A DNA stretch of 64,000 nucleotides from Anastatus disparis. Lineage: Eukaryota; Arthropoda; Insecta; Hymenoptera; Eupelmidae. The stretch covers positions 1,178,001-1,242,000 of the forward strand of contig JAFFSR010000218.1 of NCBI GenBank assembly GCA_017163975.1, in the 5' to 3' direction. Within the stretch, counting starts at the first letter, position 1, and every line of letters starts with the position of its first letter. The translations under genes and the position numbers were made by a program. The notes under the pieces are model-generated. The model was given only the letters and a program-made list of their open reading frames with translations, did no database searches and was not told where the DNA came from. Below are positions 21,601-33,432 of the stretch, piece by piece.

Positions 21601-24600
21601 ATTTTTCCTGTTTACCTTTTTTTTTCTTCGACTATTTTTTTTTTCTTTTCTTTTTTTTTCATTTTAAACACGAGACAGTAAACTGCACTAATTCAGCCGT
21701 TATTTCCAAATTCTTGCGGACCATTCGATTTTCTTCTGTTTTACATTCCTCGGGTCGACAAGTCTATTGTGATGTGCATTTTCAAGGAAATTTTCCAAGA
21801 TATAAATAGAGTTAAGATTGAGATCTTTACTCGAGCTCTTGTTATAGACAGTTTAAATTTATTTTTAGTATCTTTGAGAGCCCATTATAGACTTTAATGT
21901 GCGACCACACAATGCGAAGATTTGATTAATTAATTACTTATTGTATTTATTTTAATTAAAACGAAACGTTCAATAAATTCTCGTACTGTATTATTCTTAT
22001 TGTTTTAATTAAAAGATAATTTAATCGCATTACAATTATTTATTTTTGTTTTCTGCTAAATTTATTATATTCTTCGAACGAATAACATCAAATTTGATCG
22101 TAAAAGTATCCAAATAATTGTCTGTCAGAACAATTTTAAAAGTAACGTGCATTGATAATCGCAATTTAATATAATCTCATTTGCAAAATTTATTATGCGC
22201 AATCAAGCGCCTCATTTATTGCAACAAATAACGAAAAATGAAGCAAAAAATATTAAAACAGAGACAACTTCATTAAGAGCAGTAAGGGGCTTCTGTACAA
22301 TTAAAGCAAGCCCAAAAATTTGTATCTTATTCTCGCGCTATAAGCAGACAAAACTTATTGGATTGACTTCTGTCAAGTGGCCTGTCTTAATGTCTATGCA
22401 AGCGTCTTTGTAATTACTGTAGCCTTGGTTTCCTTCCTCTATATGCCTTGAGGTTTAATCTTCAAGCTTTACCAGGGCAGTATCATAGCAATTATTCTTC
22501 AACCTTTAGCGCTTCACTCTCTTCCTTTCTCTCGTTAATTATCCGTCCTTTATACGGTACTTTACTTATATACCTATAAGGTGCAGCTTCTATTTCATTT
22601 TTATTTTTCCTTTTTTTTTTGTTTTTGTTTATTCTACCTTCTTCATCTTTTGCTACGTTGTATAGCATCGTTAGATAATAAAATATTCTCCCGCTGAGCC
22701 ACGATGACCTTCCTACCTACCAAAAGCTCATAGCGCTTTTATAATGAATTCGAATTAGTTTACATAAATTTTTCGTCCTCGACTTGCAGCTTAACTATAC
22801 ACTCTTTTCTTGGTATTCTTTTAATGATGGACGAAAAATTGCTTTCTTAAGAGGTTATGACAATCTTAATGTACTCAATTTCAATGTTTTGTAGTAAAAA
22901 GTTTTTTGAAACAATTTTACGAGTTAGAATTTTGTTTTATACTATTGGGGAATGGTTGCGGTATCTTTGCTATTTATTTTGGATTGAGCATAATTAAATA
23001 GGTGATTAAATTTGTGTTGAAGAAATTTTGTGTATTGAATTAAGGTTCATTATCATTTTATTGGAAAATCTTATTTAGTCTTTGAATTATTTTGATTAAT
23101 TTTTTAATTTTCAAATTTTCAAATATATGAATAGCAATATTCATTATCCCATATGATATTTGTTAATAATGAAATACATCTAAATTAGTAGTTTGTAATA
23201 CGTGAATTACATCTGTACGTGAAAATAACATCATTTATGTAATTGTAATTTTTGGTGCCTTTCAAAATACAAATTTTAAACGTGTATTAATTGTCAATTA
23301 TCCATTTATTTACATCTATTGATTAAAATTTGATTTTGAATTCATTATATTGAATAGATTTGATTTTAATTTTAACATAATTTCTAAAATTTTGTACTAG
23401 AATTTGTAATTCCATTCAATCCTAAAACGTAATTAATGATGACAATATATCAGTGCATTTAACTTCAAATTCAACACTAAATTTCATTAAAAAAAAAAAG
23501 AAATTTAAATGAAGGTATTTAAAAAAGAAAGAAGTTATAATGAAATATTCGACCCGCCTCTCAGCTTAAAGGTATCATCTTATTTTCTTTTTTCATTTTC
23601 TCTGTCTTTTTGGTCGACCCTCATTCTCAAACAAAGTGTATACTGTGCTCGCATACGTAAGATTAATACGATATAGACGAAGGGCACACCTGCTGCACAC
23701 TCTGCACTACACATATAGCCTAATCTAAACAGTACATAAGACGTACCAAATCAATGATTGACAGACCTTTGTGATCTTTTGCCAAGTTACTTGGTATCAA
23801 CCACATAGAGACGTCGACCACAAGAACGATTAAGACCTGTCAACGAGTTTAACGTTAAATTCTATTTATAAAAAAAAATAAATAAAACAAAAAAAAAAGG
23901 AGAAAAGATAAATGACGAAGATAGAGCTAAAATTTTCTTTATTGCTCTTGTTGTATTTCTTGATTACACTAATTAGGCAGGGCTTATTGTTACTTATATA
24001 GTCCTCAATAGGGTCAGACAGAACAGTTAAGTTTTTTTTTTAGAGAATTATGAGCTGAAGATTTTTTTGGGGTACATGTCACTGTTGAGATGTGTACATG
24101 TTAATTTATTTTGACGAGAATAAAATTGGAATTGAGTTTATATATGCGTAAATTTTTAAGATTCTTTAAATTTTGGATACGTGAATTTGATCATATTCTT
24201 ATTTGATACTATAATTAGTGTGATATATAAAATAACATTGAAAATTTAGATATTTCAAGTTGATTTTGCATATCCATTTATTCACTTTGAATTTTATTAA
24301 TTAGTCAAATAAATTTTAGTTAATTTGTCCATTTTATAAAATGATTACTCATTTGTATTATTTAATGAATTACATATTATAAAAAAGTTGATTTGTTGGT
24401 TGAAAATAATTTATCAATATTAGAAGTCTATTAATTTGGATGTTTTCAGTTGGATAGAACAATTATCAATACAGTTAGTAATAAAATAAAAAATAATTAT
24501 ATTTGTTTGATCGATAATATTTATTGACATTGGCATGGATTTAATGAACTAGTATTCGATAAGTATGCTAGCGACGCATATACGGGTGCCATTAGACTTG

Positions 24601-26158
24601 TATTTAATAATTTATCATTGTAATAATGTTGTTATTCCGAAAATGCTTGTTTATTTATTTTAACAAAAGAAGAAAAAAAAGCAACGATTGTATGAACAAT
24701 ATTAAATATAAAATTATTACTTTTTTAATGACTGTGCGAGCGCAAAATTAGCAAACAAAAATAACATTTTAATATTCCTTTTCCAAATACGTTGGCTTGA
24801 TAAAATTGAGAAATGTAAACGAGTCAAAAGCAAATGAAGTGAACTTAACCTTAATTTAATGAAATAGCGTTAATTAATTTAAAATCATTAAATAACATAA
24901 AATTAAAAATTTTTCCATGTATAACTTTGACTTTAAAGTTACATATTTACATCGAGCTAACTTGACCTACATTTATTGAAATTATCCCTTTGAATTTAAT
25001 TTCTATAAATTAACAAAAGATTAAATAATTTATTAAACACAATGGCTAATTAAAATGAATTATAATTTTAATTTTAAATTAAGATGTAAGTGAAAATATC
25101 GTGTCCAGCTGTGGATACATACACCGTGAATATACAAGTCAACAAGAGCACGCACACACATAAAACGCGAGCATATCTAACATCAAGGCGTGCAAGTGTT
25201 ATAATTGAGTTAGGTAATATTAATGAGCTTTAAATGCCTGTTGAGGTCAAGAGTGTATAATGCGAAGAAAAAAAAGAGCTGGTTTTAATAATATTTTGCT
25301 TTTATTGTCATTCTTTTATAATTAATCAAGCACGTTTATTTATATTGTTACATTTATATTGTTACACGTTAATTCATATTGCACGAACGAGTTTTGTGCC
25401 GCGGATGAATTTATAATTGTTCTATGCACGCAAAAATTTCATCGTTTCGAAAATTGTTTACAAAATATTTTGTGCAATATTCAAAACTCTCGTATGATGA
25501 ATTGTCAAAATGTGGAAAATAAATACTTGACCTCGAAAAATAAATGAAAACTGGGTGGAATTGAAAATTAATTAACCATTTATTTTCGCTGCATATATGA
25601 GAAAGATATAACAACGTTTATAATTTTCGTATTCGAATAATCACGTAAAAGCTCATTTATCAATCACTGCTCTTTTTCTTTTTTATTTATTTTACTTTTT
25701 ACGCCTGACAAAGTATTTTGTTTTTAGCATTTTAACGTCAATGGTTTTAAATGACCATTAATTAAACGATCGATTATTAAACCACATTTTCTTCATTTTA
25801 TTCGAACTTTAATAACATTGATATCACATTATGGATAAAAATTACTTTTAAAATAATCTAATTACTTAAAAGTAATTTTAAAAAATTCTGAATTTCTTCC
25901 TTTAGTCAATTCATAAAATACATCCAATTTATTCAACGCTTTAAAAAAAAGAAGAAAAAAAAGTTATTCATTCAACCATTAAAACTAATGATATAATTTT
26001 AATGTTTGAAAATACTAAAATTAACTTTGCATAATAAATCCAGTGCGCAACCAGGATTAAAAATCATTTGATAAAACAGCGATTACAGTAGGTTAAATAA
26101 TTTCAATTTTCTAAGTTTAAAACAAGAAATTCTCATTCTCTCTTCCCTTTTGCTATAA

Positions 26159-26434
26159 AAGCAAAAAAGAAAAGATATTAACCCCGAAATTGCATCTGTT
26201 TACTGGTTGGGGGCTCTGGCAGTAATTACACGCTTACACGAGCGTGCAAAACGCCATCGGGCACGCGACGACTATAACAGAGAGAGAGACGAACGTGAAA
26301 CGGAGGAAGAAAGAAGCAAGAGGAAGCCGAAAGACAATGATGGTGGCAAGGAGCGACTGTATAATAACGATAATAACGACACCGATAATGACGACGATAT
26401 ACATAATCAGTCACGTTCTTGTCGAAAGCTTTAG
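26159..26434 (+). CDS. Possible charged exon, unassigned
   Basis: An open frame runs from a TAA at 26156 to a TAG at 26432. It encodes about 91 residues, with the clearer part from 26207. The protein is hydrophilic, with an R/E/K-rich block (YNRERDERETEEERSKRK) followed by an N/D-rich block (NNDNNDTDNDDD). It has no internal ATG near its start, so if it is coding it must be entered by splicing. A modest pyrimidine tract (26128-26151) ending CTATAAAAG lies upstream. No donor follows, so it would have to be a terminal exon. GC content is well above the neighbours. Against coding, GA-rich and AAC/GAT-repetitive DNA gives such charged readings by itself. I do not recognise it. Confidence 0.18.
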   Translation, partial: KQKRKDINPEIASVYWLGALAVITRLHERAKRHRARDDYNRERDERETEEERSKRKPKDNDGGKERLYNNDNNDTDNDDDIHNQSRSCRKL

Positions 26435-29361
26435 GTTATAACGGTGCACAACAATTTCTGTATGTGCACTAGATTGTTCGGATATATACCATACTAAAGT
26501 TTATAATGCTATGTGATTCGAGTTTAAATAAAGAATTAAAGGGATGGGATTGATTTATGTTTCTTAATAAATTTATATATAAATTTTGTTTATTATACAT
26601 TTATTATTTTAATAGAATGTTTATATAATGTTTTGGAGAAAAATATTATATAAACATTCATTGTTTAGAAATTCTTATAATGAAAGAAAAATACATAATA
26701 ATACGTTTTTAAAAAGATTTTTCTTCTTACTTTCGGTTATGGGGATTATTTATTGTCTAGTAATAACCGTTATTTACCAAGGATTTTCAGGACACTCGCA
26801 ACTTCTTAGAATGAAACATGTTATTATTTCAATTGTAAGAAATTTTTTTTTAATTTATAAAGGTACATTTGGCTTTTGGAAAGGCGCGATAATATTGTCA
26901 AAGTAATTTATAGGATTTTATTCGAAATAATTATAAATTGCAGTTGCATAATTAAAATTTCTAATACTAATTTTAAATTAATTATAGATTATGTTTTTAG
27001 GCTATTATTCTCTTTTTCGATTGCTTTATTTGTATTATGCGCTTTTGACTATGTCTAACATTTGAAAGCCACGTGAACAGTATCTATTAGCTAATTTTAT
27101 AATATTTCTAAGCTCATAATTCTTTTAAAATTAAAAAATTTACAAAAGCATTAGGTTAGAAATATTAAATTTACAATTATAACAACAAAAGTTAAAAAGT
27201 TAACATTTACTATTTTCATCCAAAAGACATTATTAGATCAACAAATATTTAACAGGAAAAGTTTAAATGTAATAACACATCAATTAAATCAATACCTAAA
27301 CATTAAGACAAATCATCGAAGCTTAAAGGGATGCTTTCTCCGATACCTATTTGTCAAAACAACTCATGAGCCGTTAAGTATACATAGCATTCTATATATA
27401 TACATGCACGTATATACAATCCCAATCTCTAACAAGTGATGCTGCAAGCTCCAAAAGCCCCTTACTCCTGACATTGTCCGAGATCCTTGATGCACGTCAC
27501 GTCGTCTACTGAGATTACAACCTCCAGAGACATGGGGTATACTCTACATATATACATCTATATATACATACCTAACAGCACTCTTTACTCATGTGAGATC
27601 GAGGATCGAGAGGCTGGCTGATGCTCACCTCGTATCATTGATTCCTTTAGATCGAGTATTATTTAAGCTCGTGTACCAGAAAGTTGGGACGTTATCGACT
27701 GGTCCTTTAGTTTCTTAAATTTGGATTAATGGATGTTTAAAAAATGATTTTTTTTTTCTGATAATTAACTGATTGTAAAAATAAGAATTGAAATTCAAAA
27801 TATCCAATTGATATTGTAGAAGAAAAACTGGATTACGAAGTTAATGGATTTGGTTAAAATAATCAAATTTAATTAATGAATAAATATACTGCTCAAAAGC
27901 AATAATCAATATGCATTTTCAATGTTTAACAATTTTGCAAAATCTGAAAATAATTTTTAACAATAAATATCAATATAAATACACAAAATACATAAAATCA
28001 ACTCAAGAAAGGCAAATTTAATTAATAGTCGCGATAATGTATATTGTTGATTTATAGCAAATACATGCCATTGTTAAATAATAATTCATGTAATAGTAAT
28101 TAGTGAGTAATATTTGTACTTCTGGTAATATTGTTCTGATATTTATTATTGATTTACAATGCATTTCATAATTTACAATTCATTTCAGAACATAATAGAA
28201 TTAGTAGATTATAATATTGAATGGCTTTGAATTACATTGATATTTAATTATTACTATTATTTATTATTGAAATTAGTGTATATTTGATATTTAACTAAAT
28301 GTTTCTTGTTTATTAAGTTCTTAAAAGTAAATAAAAGAAGTTAAAAATTGTGTGTTTTGATGAATTCGTCCCTCTTCTATTTGTATATAGGTAGGAATTT
28401 TTCTTATCGTAGAAATTTAATCTGTTAGAAGTGGTCTGATAGCCAGTCTTTAATTAGTTCGATTACTCTAAGGAATCTTCGAAAATTGATTGAATGTTTA
28501 AAACTTGCCGTTACTGATACTTCGTATCGATAAGCCGCTCATGAACTGCTAAAATAAAACTAAAAACTTATAACCTTTTACATTTTAAAAATTTACCTCA
28601 TCGTTTGTTTTCATATGGTTCAAATTAAAATTCAAGATTACATCTGTCACTTAATTAATTTACTGTACATCCCTGGTATAGAAAATTGACCATATTTTGA
28701 GCAGAATTTATGATCAACAAAAGTTAGAAAGTTGAACGACTTATAATGTTGGAACTTATTTTTCGAATTTCAATTTTTTTAAACAATTGAAAGTTGTTTT
28801 ACAAAGTTTTACTACGTGCAATAATTTTTAAAATTTATTTCCAGATAAGTTTTATGACATAGTTTGTATTCTAAACTGTAAATATTTCAACACCATGTTT
28901 TAATATCTTCTACAATGTAGACCTTTACTTATGTTTATTTAACGTAGAAAAATTAAAATATACAAAAGTATATTCTAGCAATTTTACCAACTTTGAAATA
29001 AGTTGGACTAAGCGGAAAAAATCTGAAGTCCAAATTTATTAAATAGTTTACAGAGTCAGAAATTTATTCTTTTGAGATAATAATTTAAATGAAATAATTA
29101 AATAATCTTCATTTATTATTGACTTAAACATTGAATACAAGTAAATCAGTAGTACAAACATTCGTAATCAATAATCGATTGGGAAAATCCAGCAAACTCC
29201 AAGGAACTTAACTTCAAGTACTTTCCTACATTTTATAATGATATTCGCAAATAATATAAAGTAAAAGCCGCAAATAAACTCTTCACTTCTAATTAACGAA
29301 CCTTGGCTCTCTCAGAATGTTCGATTGTCATCGTCAGCAATCGGCATCTTTTCTCCGCAAA

Positions 29362-29382
29362 TCTTCTTCTTCTTCTTCTTCT
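29362..29382 (+). repeat. (TTC)n microsatellite
   Basis: About seven TTC units lie in a pyrimidine-rich block extending to about 29460. The ORFs on both strands here are low-complexity artefacts. Confidence 0.9.
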
Positions 29383-30372
29383 CTTCACCTTGTGGTTTGC
29401 TTTCTCTATCTTATTTTCTTTTTTTTTTATCTTTACCATCATCATCTTTCTTCCTTTTCTCTTTAAAATGCCATTCATTCTTCCCTATTCCTTACTCTTA
29501 CCATCGTTTTGCCTTTTAAGTTCTTAGCTCATCTTCACCGAAAAGCAGAAATGCTTTCCTCTGCAGTTTTACCCTAGAGGCAAAGATGCAAATTATGAAG
29601 ATGTATATATATTCTTATATAAATGTATGTGTATATGTATATATACGTACATTTTAGTCCTTTGCAATGCTCGTTTATCTTGACAAAAACTTTGCCGTTT
29701 CCGTAATCTTTGAATTTTCCAAAGGATTTTTCAGGAAGAGGTGGGGGATGAGAGTAAGAAAAGAAGAAGGGGGGGGGGTTACTCGCGACATTTTACGCAA
29801 AAGATAATTTATCTTATTCACTGAAGTTTGTTTGCTCGATTTAATTGTGTTGAAGGAAAAAAGAATCAGTCTGGTGTATTATAAAGGAATCATTTTTAAA
29901 GGTTTTTCTTAGCTACCAGAGAGAAATCATAAATAACATGTGTTACGAGAAAAGGATTTAAAAGATTGGATGAAAAATAGTTCTTTAGTTTCTGAATTAT
30001 ATTTATTTATTTTCTCTCCTTTTTTTAATTTAATAAAAAGTTAATATTATTAATTGAAATAGTTTTGATTTATTAAACCTCGGTTTTTTCTACTTTGTTC
30101 ATTTATCTAATTCTATAAATGAACTACAAGCTGCTAATTATTTATTCATTTAAAAAACTATTTCCTTGAATTTCAGAACGAGCATATGCATATTAAGATC
30201 GAGTCGATTTGTTTACAGTAAAATGATTAATAATACAAGCAGCATATTATTGCATATAAAATATTAAAGTTTGAAACTAAACTTGAGTTAGTAGAGTTTG
30301 AAATTTCTAACTATGTCAGTCAACGCTAACAAGGAAGAAGAGTGTTGCACCTTAGGATGAGACGAGGTAGAC

Positions 30373-30400
30373 GGGGGAGGAGGGGGCAAGGAAAGGGGGG
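30373..30400 (+). other. G-rich cluster with quadruplex potential
   Basis: Runs of 5, 5 and 6 G, plus two GG pairs, lie within 28 bases on the + strand, in an otherwise AT-rich region. Three long runs and a split fourth could form a bulged or two-layer G-quadruplex. This is a composition observation only. Confidence 0.45.
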
Positions 30401-31599
30401 CATAAATGATGACCTAAACTACTCAGTAAGGTATTATCAGGTATCAAATAATGAAGCCCATCAGCTACAATTTATCTTAATAAGTATTATTTAAGAAAAC
30501 TATAATTAATTATTTTAGCTATATTAAATATCAAATTTATAGAAAAAATTAGGTTAGGTGAGATTTTTATATTTTACATTTTTGATATTTTAAAAATGTT
30601 GTTAGATCAATCTTAAAAATATATCCATTTTTTACATTTAAATTTATTAATCTAATGGATTAATGGATTCTACATTTAATTTGTCATATAAAATATTGAA
30701 TTTATGTAAAAATGATAAAAAATAAATTTAGAGATCGTTACTTACTTGGTATAATTAAACATTCCTTACGTTGACACTAATTTTTCTTCACGTAATTAGA
30801 TGATCATAAGCTCTATAAATATGAAATATTTAGTTCAACAATCAAATCAATCTCTTCGTTCATTAATTTGTGTAATCAGATTTGAAAAATCAATCCTCAA
30901 GTTAGCCCGGCCATCAATTGAATTTAAACTTTTCTCCTATTTCCTTCTCCGTTCAATAATTTTATTTTCTTTCTCACAATAAATTATCGGCTCATCAATA
31001 CGATTAGCGAACTTAATCCTTGAGCGTCGCCCAAAACTCCGGGTAAGTAAATAATATGCTCCAATTGTCGATGAAGTAGAAGAGTAAAAGCGGCCCCCAA
31101 GGGATACTCTCTCTTTTTTTTTATCTTAGCTCGAGAGTTCAAATCCTCGTTTTGAAAAGCGTATAACGTAGACTTTGAACTAAAAGCACAGACGGTTAAT
31201 AGTGGAAAAAGATAAAGTTCCACAAGATACGGTAAAGTTGAATGATTGAGTTTTACAGAGATTTTATTACGGTCTTTTTTTTAATAATTGATTTTGTTGT
31301 TTTCATTTTATGAAGGTACTGTTGCTTTTGGTTCTGGACTGTTTGTTTATGTAATATTTATTTTTATTGATAAGTTTAAGAAAATATGAACTTTATTTGG
31401 TTTTAATTTTTAACTAAAAAGATTTCTTTTAAGAAAATTCAAGAAACAGAAAATTTGATTTATCAAACACGAAAATATTTTTTAAATACAAAGATATAGA
31501 TTAGCCAATAAATATTTTATAAAATTACATTGACTTATAAATACCTTTTGATATCTATTTTAAAATATGTTATCGATATTACAAAATATTATTCGCTAC

Positions 31600-31680
31600 C
31601 TTTATCTTATAATTTTTGCTTTTTTTGTTACAGGTGAGTATTCAGCACTTTTTAATCATACCAAAATGAAAGCGTAAGTA
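31600..31680 (+). other. Recursive splice site (ratchet point) 1
   Basis: A pyrimidine tract (TTTTTGCTTTTTTTGTTACAG, split here only by G and A) ends with AG at 31633 and is followed directly by GTGAGTA at 31634. Acceptor and donor therefore abut with no exon. In Drosophila such sites let a long intron be removed in steps, with the regenerated donor used again. A second donor GTAAGTA begins at 31674 and would define a 40-base RS-exon that has one open frame. The tract, CAG and GTGAGT are all close to consensus. The orientation implies a + strand host transcript whose exons lie outside the window. Confidence 0.72.
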
Positions 31681-32289
31681 GTAGAAACATTTAATTGAAT
31701 ATATTATCAATTAATATTTTTCTAACTAGATAAGGAACATGTTTTAATTTTAAAAACTTGCTGTAGTTTATGAATTGATAAATTACTAAACATTATAATT
31801 ATACAAGTAGGCACCGAATGAAATTGACAAAGTGAATGGCCGTTAAAATAAATTCAGCCTTTTTTTGTTTTGGTAGTACAATTTTTTACAATCAAGCTTT
31901 GAAATGTCTGTTTTTTCATTTTTAATATTACATTTTAATTTTTGCAACCAACTACAAAATATTAAAAAAAACTTGTTTAATTAATTAAATTAATATTTTT
32001 AATAATTATAAAAATGTTGTTATTAAATGAAAATTAATTTATCATTTAAATTTCATCTTCGAGCATAATGTAATAAATCACATAACAAATGATGAAAACT
32101 AATATAATCCAAATCGAGTCGAGTTAACATAGGAAACTATAGTCACTACAGTCAGGTACACGCTCTCCTCCTCTTTCTTTTTCTCTTTCTCTGTGCAATC
32201 CCTTTAGTTTATCTCGATTCGATGCTAACTATGTTTCGACTTTGCAGCGGACACAAGCGCTTGAGCCAACCTTCTCTCTCTTTATCTCT

Positions 32290-32309
32290 GTCTCTCTCTC
32301 TCTCTCTCT
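32290..32309 (+). repeat. (TC)n microsatellite
   Basis: Ten TC units lie within a longer CT-rich tract starting near 32272. Confidence 0.9.
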
Positions 32310-33412
32310 TTTCGAATGTCGAACGGGACGTTGGCTTGCGCGACAAACTTTGGTTTGAACTGCCGTCGGCACGCCCCAAAATTTCTATCTCTCTCTGTCT
32401 TTTAATTGAATGCAAATTGAAATTTTCCAGATTTGCCCGCTGGCTATTTTCGCACGCGACGATAACCTTGTCGTTTTTTTTTTATCATCCATTTTGTTGC
32501 TTTTTTTCTCTCTTTATTTTTTTGTGAACACGGGAATGCATCAGTGATTGTGTTGAAGTTACAAGCATCTAATGGCTCAGTTTAGTGGTTCTTTTATTTT
32601 GTATTTTTTTTTTTTTGGAGGAAGAAAGAAAGCTTTAAATGTTACGTGTTAGTATTAAAAAGCTGTTTTAAATTCAGTATATTGAGAGAGAAAAAAAGGT
32701 GACTTTAGCGAAACAATTTAAAGAATCATTTAACATGCTAATAATGTTATTTATGATTTCTTGGCTATTATTTTTCTTATATTTCAGTTTACATATATTC
32801 TAATATCTGATGTTAAAAATGTTGTTTTCTATTAAAAATCATAATTAACAATAAAGTAATGATTAATTTTTTAAAAATATCATTCCCATTCCAAATCTTT
32901 TTATGGTATCTGTTCTAAATCGGGTCCTCAAATATAACTTTTAATTCACTGTAATGAGTGCTTATAATATGTTCTATGGTTATAAACAAGATCAAAAGTT
33001 ATGGATGCTTAATCATTTTAAACACATCCCATCAAAAATTAATGTAAAATAATAGATACGTTCCAATTATATATCTAAGAATATAAATTATACGTACTTT
33101 CGAAATTTCAATCGGTACGATTTATAATTCGTAATGAAAGTGACTATACATCAGAAACATAGCTTGTATTTGTGTTATCTTATCTTGGCATCTGATGATA
33201 CAATTTTCAAAATTTATCATTTTTTTAATTTACCACCAGCTGACCACAAAATCAAAAACTTTCAACTATCCTATCGTATGGTTCTTCAAATTCAACATCT
33301 CAGATTTTTATCTTACAACCAAAGTTTGATAAAAAAAAAGAGAACCTGCCAATTAAACCAGTGATCCGGCAATTATTATGCACAGTATAGCCGTTAATAA
33401 ATTACAAGCCTT

Positions 33413-33432
33413 TCTCTCTCTCTCTCTCTCTG
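33413..33432 (+). repeat. (TC)n microsatellite
   Basis: About ten TC units follow ACAAGCCTT and precede TGAATC. Confidence 0.9.

Larger units (their letters stand above)
18669..31590. other. Long AT-rich noncoding stretch
   Basis: No SINE copy or clear gene is seen in these 12.9 kb. Features are purine-rich DNA at 19680-20050 (which on the other strand reads as spurious F/L/S ORFs), T-rich tracts at 20150-20230 and 21600-21660, the charged ORF at 26159-26434, a (TTC)n run at 29362-29382, and a G10 run near 29769. An AT-rich 92-codon ORF at 26628-26906 has one hydrophobic segment but no recognisable family. GC-richer patches at 27450-27660 could be conserved noncoding DNA. I cannot tell without comparison. 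Confidence 0.55.

Noticed and set aside
26628..27058. Two short overlapping ORFs with a hydrophobic segment
   Set aside because: They are AT-rich with no recognisable family, and single hydrophobic segments are common in T-rich frames.
30545..30560. TTAG/GTGAGA as a ratchet site
   Set aside because: The upstream sequence is A-rich with no pyrimidine tract.
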